NCBI GenBank assembly: GCA_023665865.1
Contig: JAMPDC010000001.1
Location: 2,431,659 to 2,495,658 of the forward strand
DNA length: 64,000 bases
Source: Staphylococcus sp.
Lineage (GTDB): Bacteria; Bacteroidota; Bacteroidia; Bacteroidales; Muribaculaceae
Direction of reading: 5' to 3'
A model generated the notes under the pieces. That model saw only the letters and a list, made by a program, of their open reading frames with translations, was not told the DNA's origin and searched no databases. Of the stretch, positions 9,460 to 21,197 are shown in pieces. How positions within the stretch are numbered: the stretch's first letter is position 1; each line of letters starts with the position of its first letter. The position numbers were made by a program, and so were the translations under genes.

Positions 9460-9815
9460 AAAAAATAACTTTAGTAAAACAATTCCCTTGCTCGCCACAC
9501 GGCGCCAGGGGGATAATAATCTCGGAAGTGATGATTATAGTGGAAAAGGTGTTTCATGTCGCGGGGCGACTCTTCGCTGTCCGTCTGGCATTACACCTAA
9601 TAGTTAGAACGCGCTTAGGTCGTGAAAGTTTAGTGGGCTAATGACAATAAATGTTAAAAATGATATGAACCCACGGAATTATTGACATTTCTGTCATTCC
9701 CGAAACTTGGGGCTGCCGCTTCAATCAGTCTGAGCGGCAGCCCCTTGTCGGAATGATTCGGGAGGTTAGGGGAGAGAGGGCTATCTGTGTGAAAAGGTTG
9801 GGTCGATAGCGAAGA
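9460..9815. other. Intergenic stretch with a large hairpin
   Basis: No gene is seen in these 356 bases. The arms 9709-9720 and 9733-9744 are perfect 12-base complements (GGGGCTGCCGCT), extended by outer arms 9695-9703 and 9748-9755 with one bulge. It lies downstream of pepD but lacks a T run on either side, so it may be a terminator of unusual type or an mRNA 3' stabiliser. The part near 9460 should hold the muramidase promoter, but no clear -7 box was found. Confidence 0.7.
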
Positions 9816-11276
9816 TTATTTCTTCAGCTCGCCTACTTTTTCGAGAGTGCGCTTGAGCTGACCCCAGAATTTTTCAACTGCGGGGATATACATGCGCTCA
9901 GAGGGTGAGTGGACATCGCGGAGGGTCGGGCCGAACGAAACCATGTCGAGGTGAGGATATTTCGTGAGGAAAAGACCGCACTCAAGACCGGCATGGATCG
10001 CTTTGATGGCCGGCTTCACGCCATAGAGCTCCTCGTATGCATCGCTTGAGATCTTCATGATGGGCGATTCGAGGTTGGGCTGCCATCCGGGATAGCCGTC
10101 GCCGTGCTTGACGGTCGCACCTGCGAGGAGGAAGACTGCCTCTACCTGGCGGGCGATGTCCCATTTGCGCGACTCAACAGAGCTGCGTTGGCTTGTGGTG
10201 ACAACGATAGTATTGTCCGGAGCCATCTTGACAGATGCAAGGTTGGTCGAGGTCTCCACGAGGCCTTCGAGGTCACGGCTCATCGAGATCACTCCGTGAG
10301 GAGCGCAGTAGAGCGAGCGGATAAGGTTGATCGATGTAGCCTGGTCGATGGTGAAGTCGGGGGTATCGACGCTCTCCATGGTCACCTTGAGGTTAGGCTC
10401 AAGACCTGCATATTCGTTTTCAAGATCGGCGATGTAATGGTTGAGGGCCACACGCACTTCTTCCTTGCGCGAAGTGTGGACACCAATGACAGCGTGGCTT
10501 GCGCGGGGGATAGCGTTGCGGAGGTTGCCGCCGTCGATCTCAGAGACTACCACTTCGTGTTTCTCAGAGAGGAGGAAGAGGAAGCGGGCGAGAAGCTTGT
10601 TGGCGTTGGCGCGACCGAGATGGATGTCGCCGCCTGAGTGACCGCCGTTGAGCCCCTCAATATTTATCTTGAAGTATAGGAAGTCGGTGGGAGCAAACGA
10701 ACGCTTGTATGAGAAGAAGGCCTGGGTGTCCACGCCACCTGCGCAACCTACGAAGATCTCAGCGTCGTCCTCCGAGTCAAGGTTGAGGAGCATGGTGCCG
10801 GTGATCATGTCGGTGCCGAGATTGTTGGCGCCGGTCATGCCTGTCTCCTCATCGACTGTAAAGAGAGCTTCGAGTGGACCGTGCTCAAACGAGTCGTCGA
10901 TGAGAGCTGCGAGCGAAGCGGCCATACCGATGCCATTGTCAGCACCGAGAGTGGTGCCGTTGGTGCGGATCCAGTCTCCGTCGACCACGGTAGGGATCGG
11001 ACTGGTGGTGAAGTCAAACGATTTGTCGTTCGATTCGCAGACCATGTCCATGTGGCCTTGCATGATTACAGTGGGAGCGTTTTCATGGCCCGGGGTAGCC
11101 GGCTTGCTGATGACGACATTGCCAATCTTATCGGTCTTGGCGTTGAGGTTGTGTTTTTTCGCAAAATCAAGAAGATACTCGCGGATTTTCTCTTCTTTTT
11201 TGGACGGGCGTGGAATTTTGGTGATCTCTTCAAAAATAGAGAATACCTCACGCGGTTGAAGGTCTTTGATTTCCAT
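9816..11276 (-). CDS. pepD: Aminoacyl-histidine dipeptidase (cytosolic nonspecific dipeptidase)
   Basis: PepD is an M20-family di-zinc peptidase that hydrolyses Xaa-His and other dipeptides in the cytosol. The 486 residues match PepD length. Metal and catalytic motifs are visible in order: MQGHMDMVCE, LGADNGIGMA, TVDEETGMTGANNL and LLNLDSED, with the last conserved histidine in the HAGLECGLF segment. The dimerisation domain occupies the middle, after NIEGLNGGHSGGDIH. It is a single gene on the minus strand, without signal peptide. Confidence 0.95.
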   Translation of the reverse strand: MEIKDLQPREVFSIFEEITKIPRPSKKEEKIREYLLDFAKKHNLNAKTDKIGNVVISKPATPGHENAPTVIMQGHMDMVCESNDKSFDFTTSPIPTVVDGDWIRTNGTTLGADNGIGMAASLAALIDDSFEHGPLEALFTVDEETGMTGANNLGTDMITGTMLLNLDSEDDAEIFVGCAGGVDTQAFFSYKRSFAPTDFLYFKINIEGLNGGHSGGDIHLGRANANKLLARFLFLLSEKHEVVVSEIDGGNLRNAIPRASHAVIGVHTSRKEEVRVALNHYIADLENEYAGLEPNLKVTMESVDTPDFTIDQATSINLIRSLYCAPHGVISMSRDLEGLVETSTNLASVKMAPDNTIVVTTSQRSSVESRKWDIARQVEAVFLLAGATVKHGDGYPGWQPNLESPIMKISSDAYEELYGVKPAIKAIHAGLECGLFLTKYPHLDMVSFGPTLRDVHSPSERMYIPAVEKFWGQLKRTLEKVGELKK

Positions 11277-11453
11277 ATAGAATATTTTAGGAATTTAAGG
11301 GCATTTCGTATAAATAGTCCTCCCATCCGGATGGATGAGGGGGATTTTAGGAAATATTAGCGCAAGTGTGAAACAAGTGTTAAATATTTCTCATTTGCAC
11401 CACTAAATTATAAAATAAAATTGAGATACATGCTATAATTTGAAGTAAATTGC

Positions 11454-11461
11454 TACTTTTG
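11454..11461 (+). promoter_or_regulatory. -7 box of the small-protein/OmpH-like operon
   Basis: TACTTTTG matches TAnnTTTG and lies 22 nt before the ATG at 11484. The -33 element is not clear. Confidence 0.5.
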
Positions 11462-11483
11462 CATCGTAAAATCCTATTTGACT

Positions 11484-11666
11484 ATGAAAATTGTAATCCT
11501 CACACTCGTTGCAGCCGCCATTATCGTCGGTCTGGCTGTGGTAATGCTGGGGGTGAAAGTTTTTTTTGTCAAAGGAGGCAAATTTCCGTCGGGCCATGCC
11601 CACGACAGCCCCGCGCTCAGGAGCCGCGGCATAGGTTGTGCCCACAGGGATGCTGCCGATCAATGA
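11484..11666 (+). CDS. Conserved small single-span membrane protein
   Basis: This 60-residue protein has one hydrophobic helix (about residues 2-23) followed by VFFVKGGKFPSGHAHDSPAL and a short cysteine-containing tail. From memory, similar small proteins with a VFFVKGGKFPNxH segment recur in Bacteroidota, which supports this frame over the opposite-strand frame. Function is unknown. I chose the ATG at 11484, 22 nt after a good -7 box, over the TTG at 11478. It precedes an OmpH-like lipoprotein by 49 bases, probably in one transcript. Confidence 0.7.
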   Translation: MKIVILTLVAAAIIVGLAVVMLGVKVFFVKGGKFPSGHAHDSPALRSRGIGCAHRDAADQ

Positions 11667-11715
11667 TTAACGAATTCTATTACCAATCTCTTATTACATC
11701 ACACATTATTCTCAC

Positions 11716-12333
11716 ATGAACAAGTTAGCAATATCAGCTTCAACGCTGCTTTTCAGTCTCTTTGCCCTCACTGCTACCTCGTGCGGCGGCTCAACGTCAA
11801 ACGATTCCGCAGCCGGAGCTCCGCAACAAGCAGCATCGGCCGATGGCGCAACCACAACCGCAAGCCTTAACATCCGCTACATTGATTCAGACTCATTGAT
11901 GACCCACTATAATCTTGCCAAGGATTTCCAGGAAGCTTCAATGCGTGCTGTCTCCAAGATTGAAAGCGCCCGCCAGTCAAAGGCTAATGAGATCCAGAAG
12001 TTTGCAGCTGCCATCGAGCAGAAGGGTCGTAGCAATGGTTATCTCACCGAGGCAAGCTACAATGCCGACATGCAGAAACTTCAGAAAATGCAGCAGGACG
12101 CAGAGTCTTATCTCGCAAACCTCAGCCGCAATACTGAAAACGAGCTTGGTCAGCAGCAGCTTCAGCTCAACGACTCGATCGAGAACTACATCAAGATCTA
12201 CAATGCCTCAAAGGGCTACGACGCTATCCTCTTCAAGGCCGCCGGTATCTATTTCAATCCGTCGCTCGACATCACCAAAGATATCATCGAGGGTCTCAAC
12301 GCCCGCTACAATAAAGTCGACGCATCGAAATAA
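11716..12333 (+). CDS. OmpH/Skp-like lipoprotein
   Basis: This 205-residue protein has a signal peptide and a near-consensus lipobox ending at Cys23 (ATSC-GG). A serine/alanine/threonine-rich linker to about residue 48 follows, then a long helical, coiled-coil-prone region (about 65-160) rich in Q, K, E and A. The domain start IRYIDSDSLMTHYNLAK matches OmpH family proteins, the periplasmic Skp-like chaperones that carry unfolded outer-membrane proteins. Here the chaperone is likely membrane-anchored, as is common in Bacteroidota. A clear terminator follows. Confidence 0.85.
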   Translation: MNKLAISASTLLFSLFALTATSCGGSTSNDSAAGAPQQAASADGATTTASLNIRYIDSDSLMTHYNLAKDFQEASMRAVSKIESARQSKANEIQKFAAAIEQKGRSNGYLTEASYNADMQKLQKMQQDAESYLANLSRNTENELGQQQLQLNDSIENYIKIYNASKGYDAILFKAAGIYFNPSLDITKDIIEGLNARYNKVDASK

Positions 12334-12388
12334 GAGCGAGCGTCCACTTGCTTGAAAGTATAACAGACTTCACATACACACACATTCC

Positions 12389-12430
12389 AAGGCAGACTCC
12401 GCAGCCGATAGCAGCGCGGGTCTGCCTTTT
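12389..12430 (+). terminator. Terminator of the OmpH-like gene
   Basis: AAGGCAGAC at 12389-12397 pairs with GTCTGCCTT at 12420-12428, followed by TT. It lies 55 bases after the stop codon. Confidence 0.8.
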
Positions 12431-12868
12431 GTCATATATATGCCATCACTGTGCTATTATCCTTTATCGGTTGGCTGTGCTGACGGTCAGTGGCTGCGGC
12501 TGAGTCGGGAGAAAAAAGAAACATGCAACGCCGGCTGAATCTCTTCGCAAGCGTTGCATGTATGGGTGTGTGTGTGATTCGTAGTGTGAGATTATCAATA
12601 CCTTATCATGAAAAATTTTCGTCGTATAATTCTTGATTACCTTAAAACCAATTATCTAATACCTATCTTAAAAATGGCATGTATGCCTAAAACAATCTGA
12701 TTTAACCTTAGCATCATTTCCGTCAGCGGAAACTCTTACTGCATGAGTTGAAACATGAAAAATTATAAATCTCTACAAAATAGTTTTTTATTGACGCCCG
12801 GCCATGGACCGGTGTGAAAAGGTTTAGCGAGGGGAGAGGTGTTCGTTCTTCTTTCTCTAAAACACTGA
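12431..12868. other. AT-rich intergenic stretch, no gene seen
   Basis: About 440 bases between convergent genes. Apart from the hairpin at 12521-12561 nothing recognisable was found. The 12570-12790 part is AT-rich with no open frame of note. It could be the 3' region of the sigma-factor transcript if that transcript runs to the hairpin. Confidence 0.5.
12510..12561 (-). terminator. Minus-strand terminator-like hairpin 300 bases beyond the ECF sigma gene
   Basis: ACATGCAACGC at 12521-12531 and its exact complement at 12551-12561 form an 11-bp stem. On the minus strand it is followed by TTCTTTTTTCTC, a good T run. If it ends the sigma-factor transcript, that mRNA has a 3' tail of about 300 nt. 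Confidence 0.65.
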
Positions 12869-13372
12869 TCAACGGTAGTCGGCGAAGCGTACCTGGAGTT
12901 TCTTGCGGGCGAAGAAGATGCGGCTCTTGACAGTGCCGAGGGGGAGATTCATCTTCTCAGCGATCTCGTTATACTTGTAGCCTGCGACGTGCATGGAGAA
13001 CGGGATGCGATATTCGTCGGGGAAGGCGTTGATGGCGTCTGAGATCTCGTTGGCTCCGAAAGAACCCTCGGGAGTCTCAAGTCCTGAATCCTGTGAGAGG
13101 TTGAGGTGATAGAGATCTTCAGTCTGGTCAATCACTGTAGCCGAGCGGACAACACGGCGGTAATTGTTGATGAAGATATTGCGCATGATGGTGAAAACCC
13201 AACCCTTGAAGTTGGTGTTGTCAACATACTTGCTTTCGTTGTCGAGGGCCTTCAGGGTGGTGTCCTGGAGCAGATCGTAAGCATTGTCTCTGTTGGAGGT
13301 GAGCATGTAGGCAAAGTTAAGGAGGTTGTCCTGAAGGCTCATAAGCTTGTTCTGAAATTCCTGAGTTCCCAT
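12869..13372 (-). CDS. RNA polymerase ECF sigma factor
   Basis: This 167-residue cytosolic protein has the two domains of an extracytoplasmic-function sigma factor. Sigma region 2 spans about residues 10-75 with DLLQDTTLKAL and NFKGWVFTIMRNIFINNYRR. Sigma region 4 spans about 110-165 with DEYRIPFSMHVAGYKYNEIA and the helix-turn-helix LPLGTVKSRIFFARKKL. No anti-sigma gene or TonB receptor is next to it, so its signal cannot be read from context. A -7 box lies about 120 nt upstream of the start. Confidence 0.94.
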   Translation of the reverse strand: MGTQEFQNKLMSLQDNLLNFAYMLTSNRDNAYDLLQDTTLKALDNESKYVDNTNFKGWVFTIMRNIFINNYRRVVRSATVIDQTEDLYHLNLSQDSGLETPEGSFGANEISDAINAFPDEYRIPFSMHVAGYKYNEIAEKMNLPLGTVKSRIFFARKKLQVRFADYR

Positions 13373-13489
13373 AATTGTAAGTTTTAGAGAGTTGAACGTT
13401 ATTTTAGAATATCGTTATGATGATTCTTATGTCTTTATATTTGGTTTGTCAGTTCGGCCTTTTGAGGGGCTTTGTTTTGTTTGACACTT

Positions 13490-13497
13490 CAAAGTTA
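13490..13497 (-). promoter_or_regulatory. -7 box upstream of the ECF sigma gene
   Basis: TAACTTTG on the minus strand matches TAnnTTTG and would give a leader of about 110 nt before the start at 13372. Confidence 0.45.
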
Positions 13498-13960
13498 CAA
13501 CCAAAATCGCCGAACAGGATATTTTTATTGTAAAAATATGTTAATTCAATGACAAAGTTGTTACAAAACTATCTAAAATCTTGAAAATAAGTGTGTTGGC
13601 TGTTGAAAATAATGATTACAAAAATGTTACAATGTAACGATTGCTGTAATATGATTTGTAACAGTCCCTGCAATCTCTCCGATAGGGAGGGATTGTGTGT
13701 GTAATGGAAGCAGTATGTAAGCCAGTCGGATTTTAATTATGCTATTGGATCTATTGGATTGCGGAGGGTTAAGTAAATGTGTGTAAGTCAGAGTTTGTAG
13801 GTGGTATGGAGAGATTAATGGATTGCGGTGTCCGGGATGCTTCGGGATGATCCGGAGCATTACAGACACACTATATATAATAATGATATGGAGTTTGAAA
13901 TGTTTTGGTGAAGGCCGGTTTTTAACTAAATTATGATTTAGTGTGTTAAAGCAAAGGTGT

Positions 13961-14001
13961 AAAATTAACACCGCCCCGGGCCGGAGGGCGCGGGGCGGTG
14001 T
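13961..14001 (-). terminator. Terminator of the sdh operon
   Basis: ACACCGCCCC at 13968-13977 pairs perfectly with GGGGCGGTGT at 13992-14001. On the minus strand it is followed by TTAATTTT. It lies 27 bases beyond the sdhB stop. Confidence 0.85.
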
Positions 14002-14027
14002 CGTATGAAAAGTTTTTACAGCGAGTA

Positions 14028-14783
14028 TCAGTCAGCGCATTTAGCTTTGATATACTCACGGTTGAGACGGGCGATATTGCTCAGAGGAACGTTCTTCGGA
14101 CATTCGGCAGCGCAGGCACCGGTATTGGTACAGTTGCCGAAGCCAAGCTCGTCCATCTTGTTGACCATTGCGCGGGCGCGACGGGCGCGCTCGACCTGGC
14201 CCTGGGGCAGAAGAGCGAACTGGCTGACCTTGGCGCTGACAAAGAGCATTGCCGAGCCGTTTTTGCAGGCTGCCACGCATGCACCGCATCCGATGCAGGT
14301 TGCAGAGTCCATGGCGACGTCGGCCACTTCCTTGGAGATGGGGAGTGAGTTGGCATCGGGAGCACCGCCGCAGTTGAACGACACGTAGCCACCGGCCTGC
14401 TGGATCTGGTCGAAAGCGTTACGGTTGACCATGAGGTCGCGGATCACGGGGAACGCAGCAGAGCGCCAGGGCTCGATGGTGATGGTGTCCTCATTGTTGA
14501 ACTTACGCATGTGGAGCTGGCAGGTGGTGATACCCTGGACGGGGCCGTGGGGATGTCCGTTGATATAAAGTGAACACATACCGCAGATGCCTTCACGACA
14601 GTCGCTGTCAAACACTACAGGCTCCTCGTTGCGGTCGATGAGCTGCTGGTTGAGCATGTCGAGCATCTCAAGGAATGAGCTTCCGGTAGAGACATTCTCA
14701 ACACGGTAGGTCTGGAATGAACCCGGTTCTTTGGGGCCACGTTGACGCCAAATCTTGAGGTTTACATTTATAGTATGTTCCAT
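14028..14783 (-). CDS. sdhB: Fumarate reductase/succinate dehydrogenase iron-sulfur subunit
   Basis: SdhB/FrdB passes electrons between the flavin subunit and the membrane cytochrome. The 251 residues include the [2Fe-2S] ligands in [16 protein letters not shown] (about residues 60-75) and the ferredoxin-type ligands in [19 protein letters not shown] and [15 protein letters not shown]. It is the last gene of sdhC-sdhA-sdhB, 18 bases after sdhA. In anaerobic Bacteroidales this complex mainly reduces fumarate in the route to succinate and propionate. Confidence 0.97.
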   Translation of the reverse strand: MEHTINVNLKIWRQRGPKEPGSFQTYRVENVSTGSSFLEMLDMLNQQLIDRNEEPVVFDSDCREGICGMCSLYINGHPHGPVQGITTCQLHMRKFNNEDTITIEPWRSAAFPVIRDLMVNRNAFDQIQQAGGYVSFNCGGAPDANSLPISKEVADVAMDSATCIGCGACVAACKNGSAMLFVSAKVSQFALLPQGQVERARRARAMVNKMDELGFGNCTNTGACAAECPKNVPLSNIARLNREYIKAKCAD

Positions 14784-14801
14784 TTTTTCTTCGAAATTTT
14801 C

Positions 14802-16829
<2,028 letters not shown>

Positions 16830-16859
16830 ATCTGTGATGTGGTATTGTTTACGAAAAGA

Positions 16860-17534
16860 TTAATAACATCCGCTGTTGGCACGGACTGTGAACACGATAA
16901 CTTCGGCAATGAAGAGAAGAACTACGATGGTAGTCCACCAGAAACCGATACATTTGAGGCGGGGGAGCCAGGTGTCGTTGTCCCATCCGCAGCTCTGGAA
17001 CATTGACCAGAAGCCGTGGTTCATGTGGAACCAGAGTGCAATGAAGCCGATGATGTAGACGATAGGAGTCCACACGAGTTTAAAGGCTTCGTTGATGAAA
17101 TACATGCCGTCCTGAGGATCGGGGAAGTGATGGCCCAGGATTTCGGCGAGCTGCATTTTGGCCCAGAACTGAATCATGTGTACTACAAGGAAGGCAAGGA
17201 TCACGATGCCGAGCACGAGCATGTTCTGTGAAGCCCATTCTACCTGAGCGGGCTTGGAGACTACGGCATAACGGTCGTTGCCGCGTGCTTTGCGGTTTTG
17301 GATCGTGAGCCAGAGAGCATAGCAGATGTGAATGATGAAAAGAAGGCCGAGACCCATGGATGCTACGAGCGCATACCAGTTGGCGCCGAGAAATGCGCAG
17401 ACTGCGTTGTAACCGTCAGGCCAGAAAAGGGCCACTCCGTTCATCAGACAGTGAAACGTGACAAATAGGACAAGGCAAATGCCCGTGAGTGCCATCACGA
17501 ACTTCCTTCCTATAGATGAGCATGTTAACCACAT
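16860..17534 (-). CDS. sdhC: Fumarate reductase/succinate dehydrogenase cytochrome b subunit
   Basis: This 224-residue inner-membrane protein has five predicted helices and several intramembrane histidines, as in the single-subunit di-heme cytochrome b of Wolinella-type (type B) fumarate reductases. It exchanges electrons with menaquinone. It heads the operon, 30 bases before sdhA. The start MWLTCSSIGRKFVMAL fits homologues, and a full Bacteroidales promoter lies about 130 bases upstream. Confidence 0.94.
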   Translation of the reverse strand: MWLTCSSIGRKFVMALTGICLVLFVTFHCLMNGVALFWPDGYNAVCAFLGANWYALVASMGLGLLFIIHICYALWLTIQNRKARGNDRYAVVSKPAQVEWASQNMLVLGIVILAFLVVHMIQFWAKMQLAEILGHHFPDPQDGMYFINEAFKLVWTPIVYIIGFIALWFHMNHGFWSMFQSCGWDNDTWLPRLKCIGFWWTTIVVLLFIAEVIVFTVRANSGCY

Positions 17535-17665
17535 AGTAGTTTGGAATGAAATTAAAATTATTGATTGGAAATATGAAATTGATGCGGGTGGATTATGTCA
17601 CGGATGGCCACGGTCAACACGGCCACGGTCTGTGTCCGGCTATATTTTCGGCCATCTTCATAGTG

Positions 17666-17696
17666 CAAAGTTACGTCAAATCATTGGTGTTTACAA
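17666..17696 (-). promoter_or_regulatory. Promoter of the sdhCAB operon
   Basis: On the minus strand a TTG at 17694-17696 is followed after 20 nt by TAACTTTG at 17666-17673, matching the Bacteroidales -33/-7 pattern. Confidence 0.7.
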
Positions 17697-17846
17697 GAAT
17701 TAAAGAAAAATTTCTTTAACCGGGTGAAAGATTGTTTAACGTTTTGATACTTTTCTTTATCACCCGTATACATTCCTTTACCACCTTTTATATAATATGT
17801 ATCGATATCAAACGTCAGTATCGCACTCAATAATAATTGCACATTT

Positions 17847-17878
17847 TTTGAAACTATAGCGAATTTTGTGTATTTTTG
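17847..17878 (+). promoter_or_regulatory. Promoter of plsC
   Basis: TTTG at 17847-17850, a 20-nt spacer, then TATTTTTG at 17871-17878: a textbook Bacteroidales promoter. It lies inside the longer frame starting at 17868, so translation must begin at the ATG at 17901. The rest of 17535-17846 holds the divergent sdh promoter and AT-rich sequence. Confidence 0.8.
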
Positions 17879-17900
17879 CGTGTGTTTAACCCCCCTTCGA

Positions 17901-18620
17901 ATGATCATCCTCTATCGTATTTACCAGATCTGCGTGATGTGTCCGCTGATAATCGTGTCGACAATCATCACAGCCGTTACCACAGTCATCGGTTCGGCCC
18001 TCGGCTTCGGCCGTTGGTGGGGCTACTATCCCGAGATTCTTTGGTCGAGAATATTCTGCTGGCTCGCCTTTGTCAGAGTGACGGTCAGAGGGCGGGAAAA
18101 CATTGATCCGAAAGTCAGCTATGTCTTTGTGGCGAATCATCAGGGGGCCTACGACATTTTCACCATCTACGGCTATCTCGGCCACAATTTCCGCTGGATG
18201 ATGAAGCAGAGTCTGCGCAAGATTCCCTTTGTCGGCTGGGCGTGCCGATGGGCTCATCAGATTTTCGTCGACAACTCTTCGGCGTCAGCCACGCGCCGCA
18301 CCATGCAGCTGGCCGAGCGTCAACTGCAGGGAGGCATGTCGCTTGTCGTCTTTCCGGAAGGTGCGCGGACCTGGACCGGCGAGATGCGACAGTTCAAGCG
18401 TGGCGCCTATCGTCTTGCTGTCGAGTTTAACCTGCCGGTCGTCCCGCTGACTATCGACGGAGCCTTCGATGTGCTCCCCCGTTTCAAGAAGCTCCCGCGT
18501 CCGGGCCATATCATCCTCACTATCCATAAGCCAATCTGTCCTTCCGCCGAGGGGCATGATCTCGCACGCCTGATGGCCGAGTCGCGCAGCGCGATAGATT
18601 CAGCTCTGCCACCGCGCTGA
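17901..18620 (+). CDS. plsC: 1-acyl-sn-glycerol-3-phosphate acyltransferase
   Basis: This enzyme adds the second acyl chain to lysophosphatidic acid in phospholipid synthesis. The 239-residue protein starts with a hydrophobic anchor (about residues 8-35). The catalytic HX4D box appears as NHQGAYDIF, the substrate-binding box as FPEGARTWTGEM, and the later VVPLTIDGAFDVLP matches family motif IV. The ATG at 17901 is chosen because the promoter -7 box ends at 17878. A related lysophospholipid or ornithine-lipid acyltransferase cannot be excluded. Confidence 0.9.
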   Translation: MIILYRIYQICVMCPLIIVSTIITAVTTVIGSALGFGRWWGYYPEILWSRIFCWLAFVRVTVRGRENIDPKVSYVFVANHQGAYDIFTIYGYLGHNFRWMMKQSLRKIPFVGWACRWAHQIFVDNSSASATRRTMQLAERQLQGGMSLVVFPEGARTWTGEMRQFKRGAYRLAVEFNLPVVPLTIDGAFDVLPRFKKLPRPGHIILTIHKPICPSAEGHDLARLMAESRSAIDSALPPR

Positions 18621-18725
18621 ACAAATGCGCCGGTCCGACCGTTATACAACTGCGTGGTGAAGAATATTTCATTGATTCTTCACCTCTCGTCGTGGCCTGT
18701 CGCCGCCTTGATGCCTACAGGAAAT

Positions 18726-18751
18726 TGACATTTTGTCAGTCACGACTGACA
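18726..18751 (+). promoter_or_regulatory. Overlapping palindromes upstream of groES, candidate activator site
   Basis: TGACA-TTT-TGTCA at 18726-18738 overlaps TGTCAGTC-AC-GACTGACA at 18734-18751; both are perfect inverted repeats. Their position, 11 bases before the sigma-54-like promoter, suits a regulator-binding site, though that is close for a classical enhancer. Confidence 0.6.
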
Positions 18752-18761
18752 GCACTTGCGA

Positions 18762-18777
18762 TTGGCACGGTTTGTGC
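18762..18777 (+). promoter_or_regulatory. Sigma-54-like -24/-12 promoter of groESL
   Basis: TTGGCACG at 18762-18769 and GTGC at 18774-18777 fit the sigma-54 pattern TGGCACG-N4-TTGC with a single mismatch, at the correct GG-to-GC spacing. It lies 87 bases before groES. No TAnnTTTG box and no CIRCE element is seen in the same gap. The site is itself an inverted repeat (GGCAC-GGTTT-GTGCC). Confidence 0.65.
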
Positions 18778-18864
18778 CGCTTCAGATAACGGATGCCCTC
18801 TATAGCGGGCTCCCGACATTGGAATAATCATCAATATAATAAACAATATTACACCACAACAACT

Positions 18865-19140
18865 ATGAATATTAAGCCATTAGCTGATAGAGTGCTGATT
18901 ACTCCCACTCCCGTGGAGGAAGTGACAGCAGCCGGTATCATCATCCCTGACACAGCAAAGGAAAAACCTCTCCGCGGAACTGTAGTCGCCACTGGCAACG
19001 GTACTAAAGATGAGGAAATGGTCGTCAAAAAAGGCGACGAGGTGCTTTTCGGTAAATATGCCGGCTCTGAAGTGGAGCTTGATGGCACCAAATATCTCAT
19101 CATGCGTCAGAGCGACATCCTCGCAGTCATCGAGAAGTGA
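18865..19140 (+). CDS. groES: Co-chaperonin GroES
   Basis: This 91-residue lid protein caps the GroEL folding chamber. It begins [15 protein letters not shown], the canonical GroES start, so the ATG at 18865 is chosen over an in-frame ATG at 18793 that would add 24 unrelated residues. The mobile loop region [18 protein letters not shown] and the closing ILAVIEK are present. groEL follows 70 bases downstream. The upstream region holds a sigma-54-like promoter and palindromes. Confidence 0.96.
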   Translation: MNIKPLADRVLITPTPVEEVTAAGIIIPDTAKEKPLRGTVVATGNGTKDEEMVVKKGDEVLFGKYAGSEVELDGTKYLIMRQSDILAVIEK

Positions 19141-19198
19141 TCACGCCTTGGCGCAAGGATTTGAAAAACAACATCAATTCATTTTAGAATTATTTTAA

Positions 19199-20848
<1,650 letters not shown>

Positions 20849-20880
20849 GCCATCCGCTCTACGATAAATTCACTAGATAG

Positions 20881-20912
20881 AAATCGCCTCCATTTCCATG
20901 GGGGCGATTTTG
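20881..20912 (+). terminator. Terminator of groESL
   Basis: AAATCGCC at 20881-20888 pairs with GGCGATTT at 20903-20910, extended inward by CC/GG, followed by TTG. It lies 32 bases after groEL. The rest of 20913-21031 is AT-rich with nothing seen. Confidence 0.75.
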
Positions 20913-21032
20913 TTGTATATGGACTTCATATTTCTATGTCCAAAATGCTGAAAGGTGTGTTTCTTTTGAAACGCGCATTTTTTCAACAAACTGCTTATAG
21001 ATCATATTTTACTATTGATATCTTCTCATTTC

Positions 21033-21063
21033 TTGGAGATTAGGAAATTTAAATGTAATTTTG
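21033..21063 (+). promoter_or_regulatory. Promoter of the pectinesterase gene
   Basis: TTG at 21033-21035, a 20-nt spacer and TAATTTTG at 21056-21063 match the Bacteroidales promoter. The leader to the ATG at 21198 is about 130 nt. Confidence 0.7.
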
Positions 21064-21197
21064 CAATGCCCCAAATCTGATGTCATGCATCCACAATAGC
21101 CGACAAATGGAAAAATATTGTGCTTTTGACTGAACGACAACTATTTATAAATACATATTTAATAAATTTAATACCAATCATTACAAAATTTTTACTC

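Larger units (their letters stand above)
13373..14027. other. Long AT-rich intergenic stretch without a convincing gene
   Basis: This 655-base stretch holds the sigma-factor promoter region at one end and the sdhB terminator at the other. A minus-strand open frame at 13627-13971 has a residue make-up (H, N, P and I rich) unlike a real protein. No tRNA, repeat array or other RNA was recognised. Confidence 0.5.

Noticed and set aside
13627-13971. Minus-strand open frame of 114 codons in the sdhB/sigma gap
   Set aside because: Rich in H, N, P and I, without hydrophobic core or motif; it runs into the sdhB terminator.
18621-18864. CIRCE element before groES
   Set aside because: No TTAGCACTC-N9-GAGTGCTAA pattern is present; the palindromes there are of TGTCA type.
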